A stretch of 64,000 nucleotides of DNA from Solen grandis (Eukaryota > Mollusca > Bivalvia > Adapedonta > Solenidae), in the NCBI GenBank assembly GCA_021229015.1, contig CM037785.1, positions 34,414,279 to 34,478,278 of the forward strand, given 5' to 3'. The notes under the pieces are model-generated. The model was not told where the DNA came from and did not search any database. It saw only the letters and a program-made list of their open reading frames with translations. This document shows positions 10,601 through 20,047 of this stretch, in pieces; the stretch's first letter is position 1, and each line of letters begins with the position of its first letter. A program made the translations under genes and the position numbers.

Positions 10601-13600
10601 TGGAACTTTAAAGTAAGCTAAGAACGATTTTCTTAGAACTCCTCTGTTAACACAGAACGTTATGGATTTCAAGCAGTCCTGCAAAACTTCAGCAACACCC
10701 AAACGTTTCACTCTCTAACTGTCTATTTTTTCCATTTCATTCAATTTCAGTTAATGCTGTCGTTTTCTTTTCAAAGACAAAGTCTAGTTAATCTTTCAAA
10801 TTATAGTTTTTGCAGTCCAGTCGTATGGCCAAGTATACCTTTCAAAAGTATGAATTTACCTAACCTTTCAAATAGTTTACATTCCAAAAGTTATATGTTT
10901 TAACTTACATTGCTAATAGATACATGCATGCATTTTTGAGTTTGCATGATCTGGCCATGGATTGCAATTGCGAGTACATTTTCACTTCATACACGAATAT
11001 AACAATAGCTAACATGACAATGCATGTGGGTAAGGTATATTGCATTAAATTAAAGGGCCACAACTCGGATCTATCCGTATCACCACTCAGTAATATTCAA
11101 ATGCATATATCTTAAGGTGAACAGTTCAGGTTTTCAGTCAAACAATAATTTCCTTTGGTTACTTTAAAATCTTTGATGAAAGCAAAAGATTTGTATTTGG
11201 TTTCGATCGAATAAGACCAAAAATAATCGTAAACCGCATCGGTTGGGGACTATTCTGATAGTTTGACAGGATATATTCATATTTTAGTCATTCGGGATAC
11301 TACTCTTCTGATAATTCGACTGGATAGTAGTCTGATAATTCGACTGGATATTACTCTGATAGTTTGACTGGATATAACTCTGATATTTTGTTGGTTATTA
11401 CTCTGATAGTTTGACTGGATATTACTCTGATAGTTTGACTGGATATAACTCTGATAGTTTGACTGGTTATTACTCTGATAGGTTGACTGGTTATTACTCT
11501 AATATTTTGACTGGTTATTACTCTGATAGTTTGACTGGATATAACTCTTATAGTTTGACTGGATATAACTCTGATAGTTTGACTGGATATTACTCTGATA
11601 GTTTGACTGGATAGTTTGACTGGTTATTACTCTGATAGTTCGACTGGATATTACTCTGATAGTTCGACTAGTTATTACTCTGATAGTTTGACTGGATATA
11701 ACTCTGATAGTTTGACTGGTTATTACTCTGATAGTTTGACTGGATATAACTCTTATAGTTTGACTGGATATAACTCTGATAGTTTGACTGGATATTACTC
11801 TGATAGTTTGACTGGATATAACTCTGATAGTTCGTTGATTATTACTCTGATAGTTTGACTGGTTATTACTCTGATAGTTCGACTGGATAGTAGTCTGATA
11901 ATTCGACTGGATATTACTCTGATAGTTTGACTGGATATAACTCTGATATTTCGTTGATTATTACTCTGATAGTTCGACTGGTTATTACTCTGATATTTCG
12001 ACTGAATATAACTCTGATAGTTCGACTGGATGATACACTGAATGTTTTACCAGCTGACATGCTCGTCTAACCTTTAAGATCCCTCTGACAATAGTTCAGT
12101 CATACAGGGACTTCTTAGTCACAGACAAAACCACAATGCTATTCATATGACTTTAGTATCCTGAATCTTGGATTAATCAAAAAGTTGAGTACAAAGCAAG
12201 GCTACTTTATAATTTTCCTTTTAAACATTGTCATAACATTGTTTTAATCAAATGTCCACCAAGAAAGTTTGTGACTTAGATGCCTTTAACGGTTACCTCT
12301 ATGGAACATTCCATGTCGAATTCGATCGTTCCCTTCATCTCCTTCTCATTGGGACCCACATAATACTTCATCTGGGTTGGTGTCAGTACAAACCATCTCT
12401 CTTTCCATGACTTGACTTTGTACCCCCTCTTCCAAAGCATCCCTTTAAGTATAATATGGATGTGTTAACAGAGAAGTTCTAAGAAAAATAATGTCGCTGA
12501 GACTATTTCAAAGACAAGCATGAATGCGTACTGTAAATATAATTGGCTAAAATGAATGCAACTGGAAAAGCACACCCCGATATATGTTTGCATACCTACA
12601 AACCTACGTTCAGTTTTTTTTTTCTGTGAATGATATTCTCCATTTATATTTTTTTTTTCAATCGCGCACACTATATAATATAGCAAGCCTTGTGTTTTAA
12701 TCCATCTATCCACAGTAGGTGCAAGTAATTATAATCCAAAAGCAAGCTCCGGAAGTTCAGTCATCGGATCAAGATTAAATGAAACGCAATCAGAACATAA
12801 ATACAAAACGTTACCATCACCGGAGTGATACAAAACAGTTAAATAGAGCGGTAAACATACAAATTAGCAATGTCTTTGTTTCCGCTATATAAGTCTAAAA
12901 ATAAAATGGATGTTATAAACAGAGAGACTTACCTTTCTGCAAGATATTTAATATATATTTATCGTACAGTGGATTCACTCCTTGGTTTATTGCGTTTCTG
13001 GACAGACCAGCCACAAAATCCCTTTCAAATATATTCAAAAGGTCAGTGAATGTCAACAGTTCTTGTTCAGCTCTTTCCTCTGAAAACTGTCTCACTAAGG
13101 CATCCTTCTTCCTCTGACCGGTGATTTCAATAAACTCCTTAAAAAGCAAAACGGCCTCATCGTGATGCAGACGAATGGGTAATATCACGTGACCTTCGGC
13201 GTCTGTTTCCGCCAAGAAGTTAAAAATTCTCCAAAGAATAGAACAGTGTTCATTTGAGAATGAAGCGATTTTATGTTGTCTCTCAAAATCACAAAGTTTC
13301 CAACATGTTTTGATGACACTATTGAGATAGTCTCCGTACATTTTCCCGCCATTTTCACCCCCTACTTCAAGATGATCGATAATGTCAGATTTGATTATAT
13401 CATAGAAAGCCTGGAACCCCAAAGATGTAGGTAGTCCCTCCTTATTGAAGAGTTCTTCCGCTTTCTTAAATCCAAGCTGGAGCCCAACGCTGGATGCAAC
13501 AACCTGAAAGGTAACAATTATCATTTGATGATGTGTTGCATCCCATTGTGTGTCACCTGCTGTAAGCAGAGGTGACACACAGGGGTCACTTTTCCGTCCT

Positions 13601-13825
13601 CTGTCTGTCCGTCTCTCCATCATCTCACTTTTTCCGTCATGCTTCAGCAGTTGCCACATGTGTTCCAAAGAAAAATCTTTAACTAATTTTCATGCATGTG
13701 TAAGGTGTTAAAAGTCACACTAGGCGTGATGTGATATAACATATACTTTACATTTTTCATCTGTACAGATCGACGTCTGAAAGAAGTACTGTAGCGACAT
13801 TATGGGATGTCATAAAAAAGTAGTA

Positions 13826-13862
<37 letters not shown>

Positions 13863-14420
13863 GTCAAGGACAATTAATGATTAATCCCACAATCACATAC
13901 GCTCCCTCTAGAGAATAAATTATCATCAAATTTAGACACTCAAACCATTTTTGATATCTATATACCATGTTCATTACTACTCCGATCCGATTCCAAAACA
14001 ATTACTATTTTCTCGTGATATGGTAGCCAGGCCTACCTTCATGTGTAGCCTACATTGAACCAGTATCTGCTGTTAGAAGTAAAATAAAAAGTTATTTCAC
14101 ATGTACGAATATACGCCAATGCATCTATCATACGTTGCCCAGTAAATGTGTATGTAAAATAAATAATAAAACAGATAATAGACAAGAGAGACAGGGAAGA
14201 ACTTTTACATACAGACATGCAGACTGACAGTTCTCTTTATTACCTTCAGCTGCGACACGTGCACCTGATCTGTTTTCCCAGTGTCTAGTACGTCGAAAGT
14301 GTGCCACAACGCTTTGTTTACCTCTGCTTCAAAGTCATCTTTAGTTTCATCATTATTTGCTTTCAGCTCACAAACTTCTTTCTGGTGAGAATGTCTTATC
14401 GACTGCCTGATGAACGCCAT
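1938..14420 (-). CDS. SWAP-70/DEF6-family protein (PH domain, coiled coil) with acidic C-terminal tail; nine coding exons
   Basis: The family binds phosphoinositides through a PH domain and acts in Rac/Cdc42 and actin signalling at membranes, sometimes as an atypical guanine nucleotide exchange factor. Joining 14420-14244, 13503-12933, 12442-12297, 10254-10143, 9667-9498, 8539-8477, 7099-6933, 4850-4652 and 3095-1938 gives 2763 nt, an open 920-codon frame, with every junction GT-AG and phase-consistent. Residues about 35-60 are EF-hand-like (ALWHTFDVLD), 246-342 a PH domain (KSWKERWFVL; NEWVSAIEMAL), 350-550 a charged coiled coil containing RQAKKDEEIVRALQAR. Then comes the conserved block WKTPVGLARPIQPHSEP, and 590-920 is an Asp/Glu/Lys-rich tail. 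Human SWAP-70 is 585 residues and DEF6 631, so the tail is extra. An in-frame TGA 18 bases upstream supports the ATG at 14420. Invertebrates often have one family member, so I give no paralogue-specific symbol. Confidence 0.9.
2151..2768 (-). repeat. In-frame 309-bp duplication inside the acidic tail
   Basis: The segments starting at 2151 and 2460 are near-identical over at least 75 bases and are 309 bases (103 codons) apart. In the protein the two copies carry VEKNTDIQING...ACEGSIDSVNKDEKK and VEKNTDMQING...ACEGSTDSVNKDEKQ. A half-length unit (CKPDTKQEDEDEK, CKPEFKQTDDDEE) recurs as well, so the tail grew by repeated in-frame duplication. Confidence 0.8.
4591..4624. repeat. (TA)n microsatellite in intron 8
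   Basis: An uninterrupted TA run of about 17 units, 28 bases from the exon 8 splice donor on the gene strand. Confidence 0.95.
4652..4850 (-). CDS. SWAP-70-like gene, coding exon 8 (coiled coil; residues 469-535)
   Basis: Acceptor atcaccag/attatt and donor atgcag/gttagg. Completes the split Arg codon and continues LLEEEFEKREELEKLKQKQE to AAAASKMQ, parallel to LLEEESSKRAELEKWH in SWAP-70. The donor is only 28 bases from a (TA)n tract in the following intron. Confidence 0.9.
5355..6048. mobile_element. Non-autonomous inverted-repeat DNA element with actgtaaaccag termini
   Basis: The left end reads actgtaaaccag and the right end ctggtttacagt, its exact complement, about 690 bases apart. Both subterminal regions share CG-rich words (cgcgaa, cgcgcatttt, cgccgcgaata) in opposite orientation. 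No transposase frame is inside. It sits in intron 7 of the SWAP-70-like gene. The superfamily is not clear because no target duplication stands out. Confidence 0.6.
6455..6545 (+). mobile_element. tRNA-like SINE head fragment
   Basis: Contains agcttttgtggtaaagtg followed by gagttcaatccagc, an A-box-like and a B-box-like sequence at tRNA spacing. No tail I can match. Confidence 0.35.
6933..7099 (-). CDS. SWAP-70-like gene, coding exon 7 (coiled coil; residues 414-469)
   Basis: Acceptor tttcacag/ctacgg and donor gccag/gtaaag, leaving phase 2. Encodes LRLDAEARFAEEQALREAEQ and LLAEERQAKKDEEIVRALQA. The latter aligns closely with SWAP-70 [20 protein letters not shown], the most recognisable coiled-coil segment of the family. 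Confidence 0.92.
7525..7590 (-). mobile_element. Fragment of the family-1 SINE
   Basis: caggtggaggaagacccc followed by a diverged remnant matches the body of the SINE copies at 18.3, 41.3 and 45.9 kb. Confidence 0.4.
7591..8476. other. Rest of intron 6, no feature recognised
   Basis: A 109-codon plus-strand open frame (7596-7925) is present, but it has no recognisable domain and lacks the codon character of the neighbouring exons. A short T/G-rich stretch (7934-7965) follows it. Confidence 0.5.
8477..8539 (-). CDS. SWAP-70-like gene, coding exon 6 (21 residues of coiled coil)
   Basis: Acceptor cattatcag/aaacgt and donor cgtcgg/gtatgt. The exon is 63 nt, phase 0 at both ends, and encodes KRLEDEALLK plus ASADQLEAERR, i.e. 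three heptads. It is below any ORF length cutoff. Support is the matching phases, the splice sites and the coiled-coil composition between exons 5 and 7. Confidence 0.8.
8836..9016 (+). mobile_element. Diverged family-1 tRNA-derived SINE in intron 5
   Basis: A B-box-like ggttcgaatcccg is followed by the SINE body words tggcttgcggtaggtcgg and tggttctaccc, and the tail tctgaaatactgtcg. The head is badly diverged and part of the middle is deleted. Confidence 0.65.
9070..9383 (-). mobile_element. Family-2 tRNA-derived SINE with target duplication in intron 5
   Basis: On the minus strand the head has an A-box-like tgaccaagtgg and a B-box-like gggttcgttccc. The body includes ccaaccagtcctg (complement strand) and the tail is tgactgaaatattgtcgg then gtgggacgttaaaccc and a (caaa)n run. 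A candidate target duplication ttcttagt lies at 9062-9069 and 9388-9395. This is one of the most complete copies of this family in the window. Confidence 0.75.
9498..9667 (-). CDS. SWAP-70-like gene, coding exon 5 (PH end and start of coiled coil; residues 336-392)
   Basis: Acceptor ctattcag/ccatcg and donor aagagg/gtaaat. Reads AIEMALGRVGKSPNIQREAA, then ARIEKKRQAEEEARLRAEEA, corresponding to the AIHSTIHLL...[20 protein letters not shown] part of SWAP-70. The charged heptad pattern begins here. Confidence 0.88.
10143..10254 (-). CDS. SWAP-70-like gene, coding exon 4 (PH domain, second half; residues 299-336)
   Basis: Acceptor ttccag/gttccc and donor tcag/gtaagt, phase 0 in and phase 1 out. 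It encodes NRFVITTTKKPYDMSAPDVR and then TKNEWVS, matching the SWAP-70 segment that ends KTFEISASD...KQEWIQ, the last strands and C-terminal helix of the PH fold. Confidence 0.88.
11250..12032 (+). repeat. 24-bp minisatellite, about 32 units, in intron 3
   Basis: Units read tgatagtttgactgg plus atattactc with t/a, g/c and tag variants. Because 24 is a multiple of three and one frame lacks stops, it yields false ORFs of repeated TGYYSDSL. The outermost units are the most diverged and the middle ones the most alike. Confidence 0.95.
12297..12442 (-). CDS. SWAP-70-like gene, coding exon 3 (PH domain, first half; residues 250-298)
   Basis: Acceptor acttaaag/ggatgc and donor atagag/gtaacc. It translates as MLWKRGYKVKSWKERWFVL followed by TPTQMKYYVG and ends MECSIE, the beta-1 to beta-4 part of a PH domain with the K-R-x-K...W..RWFVL signature. 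It is too short to appear as a long ORF. I found it from splice sites and from homology to SWAP-70 (KNWTERWFVL). Confidence 0.9.
12933..13503 (-). CDS. SWAP-70-like gene, coding exon 2 (residues 60-250)
   Basis: Acceptor ctttcag/gttgttgc and donor aaag/gtaagt, ending in phase 1. This 571-nt exon encodes the helical region between the EF-hand-like motif and the PH domain. Recognisable family points are CWKLCDF, RIFNFLAETD (vertebrate VIFNFLSED) and the end YILNILQKG (vertebrate LILDVLKQG), which leads straight into the PH domain. The open frame upstream of 13503 is intron and should not be included. Confidence 0.9.
13826..13859. repeat. (CA)n microsatellite in intron 1
   Basis: About 16 uninterrupted CA units between coding exons 1 and 2 of the SWAP-70-like gene. 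Confidence 0.95.
14244..14420 (-). CDS. SWAP-70-like gene, coding exon 1 (residues 1-59)
   Basis: Starts at the ATG complementary to 14418-14420 and ends at a GT donor (ctgaag/gtaataaag) in phase 0. The peptide carries ALWHTFDVLDTGKTDQVHVS, which matches the EF-hand-like N-terminus of SWAP-70/DEF6 (GIWHAFTALD in the vertebrate protein). About 35 residues precede this motif, whereas vertebrate SWAP-70 has about 10, so the N-terminus is longer here. Acidic ligands of a canonical calcium loop are only partly present, as in the family. Confidence 0.85.
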
Positions 14421-14500
14421 CCTCTCGAATAAGGTTCAAGACCAAGTCTAATGTATGTACTCCAATCCACCTCCTTGTCACTCAGGCTGTTAAAATCTAC
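14421..14500 (-). other. 5' UTR part of the start-codon exon
   Basis: On the minus strand a pyrimidine-rich tract ending in ttcttcag (14508-14501) is a good 3' splice site just upstream, so the exon carrying the start codon probably begins at 14500 and at least one untranslated exon lies further up, not identified. The segment contains a TGA in frame with the ATG. Confidence 0.55.
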
Positions 14501-14799
14501 CTGAAGAAAAATAAAGACCATCAAATGAAGACCCGACGCGGAAGGAAGTTAAATGAATTTGTTTATCATGAATTGTGACTGTCCCGGCCAACCAGAGCTG
14601 CACTACCGATGCTACAAGTATAGCGTAACACTAAATCAAGAGTCTTTGTCAATATTTAAGCATGATAAGAGTCTCTCATGGCTGCTATGTCATTTTTTAA
14701 GATCTTTTTTTTTAAAATACTCAAAACTATTAACTGTGTGTTGAGTCATTTACTGATTCATTTGTTTCATAAATGATGTCGCCGCCTGAGTGTATAATT

Positions 14800-15185
14800 G
14801 ACCCACTCAATGTTTGGACTACCTCACAATGAAGGCCAATTCCGTGAAACTTGATATAAAGACCACCTCTATATTAGAACCACCCACTATTAGTACCACC
14901 ACAGTGAAACCTCAAATAAAGACCCTTAATATTAGGACCACCTCACTATTGAGGCGACAATTGTAAACTAGTTTCTCCTATTCCCCGTTTAACTCGACGA
15001 TTGAAAAATGAAATTTACACAAATCCCTCATGCTGTACTTTCTGTGTGAGCCTGGGTGCAAACTTTCTTTTGCAGCTGAATAGATATGTTACCATCTTTG
15101 TTTATGTAAGTGTGTATGTACAAAAATAAATCCCCATTTAAAGTACACCTCACTATTGTGGCCATAAGTTTCGGGACTCATTTCC
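14800..15185. repeat. Diverged interspersed repeat of 'accacctcactatt' words
   Basis: Sequences like accacctcactattgagg, accacctctatattag and cacctcactattgtggcc recur several times over about 380 bases with variable spacing. It looks like an old tandem or dispersed repeat. No coding content. Confidence 0.45.
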
Positions 15186-15264
15186 CGTATTTGTAACCTG
15201 ATATACTGTTTTGACCACGTGATCGCTATCTCCATTTGGTTTGAGTAATGGCAGGGAAGTTATA

Positions 15265-15460
15265 AAACATTGCAATATTTAATCTTGATATCGAGATTAA
15301 GTTTGAAGCTTGGTATGGATTATTGCTGTGTTATATTTGGTTGTATTGGATATATTGAATTTAAGCTTGATATCGCGATGCATTGCAACATTGAAGCTTG
15401 CTATTGCGATATATTGTGATATTAATTTAAGCTTGATATTGCGATTTATATTTTATGCAA
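15265..15460. repeat. Degenerate tandem repeat of 'taagcttgatattgcgat'
   Basis: The word ttaagcttgatat with c/tgcgat variants appears about five times (near 15272, 15306, 15363, 15396, 15428), separated by 30-60 bases of AT-rich sequence. Confidence 0.5.
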
Positions 15461-15961
15461 TATAAGACAAATTTAAATTTACTTTTTTAATGTGTTTCTA
15501 TGATTGAAATGTTTTTACTTGGAGCAATGATTTAGATAATACCAACACAATGGATCCATCAAACTTGATAAGGACGATGACAAATACACAACAGTACATG
15601 GTTTAACAACCATTTTGTATATAAACACTATTCATTGCGGAAAATTAAGTTGACGTTCGTGCGTAAAAGAATATACCGATTACACATCGTATGTTTCTAT
15701 ATATTCAAGTTGATATCAAACAGGTTCAACTCAAGATTTCACAGATAATGAGTTACAGCCTTCTATCAATGAGCCTTTTAAGGCAACGACACACCGAACA
15801 TCCATAAAATGTCAGTAAAGGTCAAGGTCACAGGACAGTCAATGCCTCAGTTGAGGCCGTCTTTCAAAAGCGCTCCTCAATGAAAATTGGGTGTAAATAG
15901 TAGTACCCGTGTATGTATCACTAAAACACATCAACAGACGGCAGTGTTTTCGTAAGAGTAT

Positions 15962-15982
15962 CTATATATATATATATATATT
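15962..15982. repeat. (TA)n microsatellite
   Basis: A TA run of about ten units. Confidence 0.9.
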
Positions 15983-16390
15983 ATCTTTTCTTGTGTATAT
16001 TGTATAGACATACTGTTGCCGCACAGTGAATTGAAGACACTGGAAACTTGTCCTGAGAAAAACAGTAAAATAGGCGCTTGGTCCAGTTTTCATCCTACAA
16101 AATATATAGCAGAAACAAAAGAATAGTTTCTAACACTTTATATTACGGACAAGACTATTGTTTATCTATTAATTAAGACGATACTCTTGTTTAGTTTCTA
16201 CTTGTTTCTCCGTCACTGAAGACTGTGGGAGGGATGTAATGGCGTCCAGTGGTAACGTATATGGCTCCGAGATCGATGATTCGTGTGTTCTCCGTGGAGG
16301 AAAAGAGAGAATCTCTCCGAACCTTCACAGGCGGAAAGTGTTTGTTCTACATGGAACTGTCAATAGGGGTCAGGGAATCACTTGTAGGGC

Positions 16391-16560
16391 TGGTAAGAAT
16401 TTTTCACGAGCCTCACATGCGCAAAATACTGGTCCCACCCAGGAACCGTCAAGAGGGATCTAAGGATCAGATGTAGGACGTGTAAGAATCTTTCACAGTC
16501 TTACAAGCGCAAAGTAGTTGCCCAACCAGGAACTGTTTAAGGAGGATCAGTATAAGTTTT
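16391..16560 (+). repeat. Two-copy diverged tandem duplication (about 88 bp)
   Basis: taagaatttttcacgagcct with tgcgcaaaatactgg and cccaggaaccgt recurs 88 bases later as taagaatctttcacagtct, gcgcaaagtagt and ccaggaactgt. The open frames here (16239-16476) have no recognisable domain. Confidence 0.5.
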
Positions 16561-16914
16561 AATAACGTGTTTCTAAATCGACGTAAAAAGAAATGAAATC
16601 ACAATAGATAGAACATTTTGATTTTTTTATTTTACATTTTTTTAACATGGACGATAGCCATATACAGACGTTATTGCTTAAACACTGCAACCAAGACTTT
16701 TTTTCTCTGTGTTTAATACATTAAAGGAATTGTTTAACAAGTTCATGTTACATAATGCAATGAAACGAGATTGGTGGGGAGGAGAATGAATTCATTCTAA
16801 ACGTAACAGCAAAAGGTGAGTTAAGTTACACAAAGAAAGAAACATAGAATATGAAGCCTAGTTGATCAAACAAGTCAATATAAAGACGTTTTCTACAGCT
16901 TCTATATAGACAAA

Positions 16915-17162
16915 GAAGGAAAACTGAAACTACATTGCAGAAATTGTTTAAACTTTGCATAATTATAAAAAAAAAATATATATTAGAAAAATATTTATCG
17001 AAAAAATTTCCAAAAATGGCAAAAATACGACTTTCAGGGGCAGATAACTCGAAAAGAAGCACAGGTCACCCCCGATTTTTTCCATAAATTTGTTTCTAAT
17101 ATGATTCTCTATAATTATGCAAAGTTTGAACAAATTCTGCAATGTAGTTTCAGTTTTCCTTC
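16915..17162. repeat. Inverted repeat, arms about 52 bp, loop about 140 bp
   Basis: aaactgaaactacattgcag and ttgtttaaactttgcat in the left arm (16915-16967) are matched in reverse complement by atgcaaagtttgaacaaatt and ctgcaatgtagtttcagttt in the right arm (17110-17162), with a few mismatches. The form suggests a MITE-like element. ORFs on either strand are by-products of the palindrome. Confidence 0.7.
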
Positions 17163-17790
17163 TTTTTCTCACATATCGGACAGAGTTTTCCCAGATTTAC
17201 TCTCACGAGATAATCTTTTCTCGTACAGCTTGTCTCCTGGAGCTGACTGTCTACATGTACACAATATAAGTAAAGCGACAAATGTTGTGAAAAAAAAATG
17301 TGACATCTTGTGTAATTGAATTTTTATTATGGTTTATTTTGTTTTACATGGAGTCTATAAATAGAAACACCGTAATGCGGTCATGTGTATTGATAGAAAT
17401 ATCTACGTGGAAAAGAAACACCGTAGTGCGATATTGTGTACGTAGAAAGCTGAAATTGATCGTTTGTTGGTGAGAAAATAAATCTACCACGCCCAATGAG
17501 TTGTTGATTAAGAATTCCCACCATCGGGTTAAGATATAAGACCCTTGAATAATCGCAAAGCTCGGACAACTGAAAGAACGGGATTGTATGTTTAGTTTTA
17601 TTGAGAGGAAATGAGCTTTTGTCGGAACTAGGTATACATTTCGGTTCCGGATTAAGCATGGTATTCAGATAATCGCTAATTTTACTGCAAATACAATAGA
17701 TATTTGGGGCCGGAGTTCGAAATACTAATAATAACACGTATAGAAAGCCATTGTTATCATTCTCCATTTGTTCTTACACTCAAGCGTGGA
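17163..17790. other. No supported feature
   Basis: A 128-codon minus-strand open frame (17381-17767) has no domain I recognise, no splice-supported neighbours and AT-rich composition like the surroundings. I do not call it a gene. Confidence 0.5.
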
Positions 17791-17794
17791 TTGA

Positions 17795-17950
17795 CAACAT
17801 GTTTTTTGCTCACTTCAAATAAATCTTTATTGCTTCCACACTGCAGTATCCCGTCGTAGAGATGTGGAATAATACCACAGCCAGCCACATTATTCTGAAA
17901 CCGGGCTAACCAGAGATTACTTATAGCACTTGTGCAACGGTTAAGTATCG
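17795..17950 (-). mobile_element. Family-2 SINE fragment
   Basis: ccacactgcagtatcccg, tagagatgtgg and accgggctaaccag match the body of the family-2 copies at 9.1 and 22.4 kb. Head and tail are missing or decayed. Confidence 0.6.
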
Positions 17951-18159
17951 AACTCTTGACTTTCATCACACAAGACGATGTAAGTGTTAAAGTAGTCTAC
18001 ACCTGGTTTAATGTACACGTACCTTAAGTGAAGGCTTCACATGTCGGTAACGTTAATGTATACATATGAGTTGTACACGGAAGTATTGAAACTATTTTGT
18101 CAATCTATACGGAACGCCCGCACCGTCTTAAGTAGTCAATATATTTATTATTTTGTGAA

Positions 18160-18575
18160 TGCAAAAAGGAAATCAGCGACATGATATAATAAAGATATCA
18201 GTGACATGATGTAACATAGAGATCAGCGACATGATTAATAAAGAAATCAGCGATATGGCTTGACTTGACTATTTGAGTTTACCGTTGCCTCGACAGTATT
18301 TCAGTCAAATAGCGACGTCCAGCTAATTACAGGTGGAGGAAGACCCGAATGCACGGAGGCATCCGGGTAGAACCACCGACCTACCGCAAGCCAGCTGGAA
18401 GGCTCCATCACATGGAAATCCGAATGACCCTGCCGGGATTCGAACCCACGCGGTGAGGGGCTAAGTGAATGTTAAAGTCAGCGACTTTACCCACGGAGGC
18501 CCCTCAGCGACATGAGGTAATAAAGAAATCAGCGACATATAATGAAGAGATCAGCGACATGATGTTATAAATTAT
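18160..18575 (+). repeat. About 25-30 bp minisatellite (aaatcagcgacatgatgtaa) split by a SINE
   Basis: Four units (18163-18258) and three units (18506-18560) of a/gatcagcgacatgatrtaat flank the SINE at 18256-18505. The word tcagcgatatg just left and tcagcgacatg just right of the insertion may be its target duplication, but the repeat itself makes this ambiguous. Confidence 0.75.
18256..18505 (-). mobile_element. Full-length family-1 tRNA-derived SINE
   Basis: From right to left on the minus strand there is a head ggggcctccgtgg (partly damaged A box), then the B box gggttcgaatcccgg, the body tggcttgcggtaggtcgg and tggttctacccggatgcc, and the tail tgactgaaatactgtcg followed by actcaaatagtcaagtcaag. 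It shows the family's complete structure inside a minisatellite. Confidence 0.85.
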
Positions 18576-19021
18576 GCACAAAATTTAAATGTAAAGGAAA
18601 AAGGTAAAGTGTTTGTTTATTATAGTCTCACCCCTATTGAAAAAGCCAGCCAAATCTGACTAATGAGACACCTCTTTGCCTTCACAATTACCTCGCCAGT
18701 TCCCTTCTTTATGCCAGGCATCAGGCAGGAAGATAACCGGTAACCATTATTTAACTAGACCTATCTCTGAAGTGATTAATACCTCCACTTCCCTGTTATT
18801 TGTCAGTCAATAACATACCAGCTGACATACCCATCAATGTCTGTTGCAAAATTATTGTCCTGGCATTCAGGAAGAATGTAGCCTATAACCTTTGTCAAGT
18901 TTATCAAATTAGAGCTAGTTTATAATTCTATGAAATGAACATCATGAGGGTCTTCAATTTATTTCAAGATGATTGGAAGAAAACAAGCAACTATCAAAAC
19001 ATACTGAGTAATCATCCATAA

Positions 19022-19668
19022 ACAAGCATATTGGTATGGATTTTCTATTGTTGACCTCTAAGTATAACCTTGACCTTTGAGCTAGAAAATCGGTTCTTTC
19101 ACGAGACACTCAGTGTTAATATGGTCACCATTTGTACCAAACTGTTTGGAAATCCTGCGATCACATGTCAAGTTACAGCTTGGACAGGCATATTGGCATT
19201 GAATTTCTATTGTTGACCTCTGAGTATGACCTTGACCTTTAAGCCAGCAATCTGGCTCTTTCACGCAACACTCAGTCTTAATATGGTAAACATTTGTACC
19301 AAACTATTTGGAAATCCAGCGATCCTATGTCAATTTACAGCCTGGACAGGTATATTGGCATTGATTTTCTATTATTGACCTCTGAGTATGATTTTGACCT
19401 TTGAGCTATCAATCCGGTTCTTTGCGCGACACACAGTCTTCATATTGTAAATATTTGTGCCAAGTCATTTGGAAATCCATCAAGGCATTGTTAAGATGCA
19501 GTCCGGACAAGCATATTGACGTTGATTTTCTATTGTTGATCTCAACCTATGGCCTTGACCTTTGAGCTAGCAATTTGGCTCTTTCGAGCAACACTCTGTC
19601 TTAATATGGTGAACCTTTGTGTTAGACCATTTGATAATCCAGCGAGAATTTGTTAAATTAGAGCTCGG
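19022..19668 (+). repeat. Four tandem copies of a 162-bp unit
   Basis: Copies begin at 19022, 19184, 19346 and 19507, each opening with aca(a/g)g(c/t)atattgg and containing tgaccttgacctttgagc, gtaccaaactatttggaaat and a final cctgg-like end. A GGAC/GGAC run (19684-19708) follows. The unit is non-coding in both strands. Confidence 0.9.
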
Positions 19669-19807
19669 ACAAAAAATTCAGGACCGACGGACGGACCGAC
19701 GGACAGACGAAGTGATTCCTATATAGCCAGAATATAAATACGTTCACACAAAGTGTTAAGATTTTGGGACATAATGTAATAACAAATAAACATATTAATT
19801 AATTTAG

Positions 19808-20047
19808 TGGGGCCTCCGTGGCCGAGAGGGTAAAATCGCTGTCTTTAACACTCACTCAGCCCCTTACCGCGTGGGTTCGAATCCCGGCAGGGTCATTCGG
19901 ATTTTCATGTGAGGAAGCATTCCAGCTGGCTTGCGGTAGGTCGGTGGTTCTACCCGGATGCCTCAGTGCATTCGGGGTCTTCCTCCACCTATCGCTATAT
20001 GACTGAAATACTGTCGAAGCGACGGTAAACTCAAATAAGTAAAGTGA
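19808..20047 (+). mobile_element. Full-length family-1 tRNA-derived SINE
   Basis: Head with A box tggccgagagg and B box gggttcgaatcccgg, the segment gctgtctttaacactcactc between the boxes in a single copy, body tggcttgcggtaggtcgg, and tail tgactgaaatactgtcg. Flanks attaattaa on the left and taattaatt on the right could be target duplications. The pieces read cleanly, so this is a good reference copy for the family. Confidence 0.88.

Noticed and set aside
11411..11858. ORFs of repeated TGYYSDSL
   Set aside because: The 24-bp minisatellite lies in an intron on the opposite strand of the SWAP-70-like gene and is stop-free only by composition.
13504..13668. Extension of coding exon 2 to an upstream Met at 13668
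   Set aside because: The sequence upstream of 13503 is intronic: a good acceptor (ctttcag) is at the boundary, and family similarity starts after it.
17381..17767. 128-codon minus-strand ORF as a gene
   Set aside because: No recognisable domain, no splice-linked exons, and base composition as in flanking non-coding DNA.
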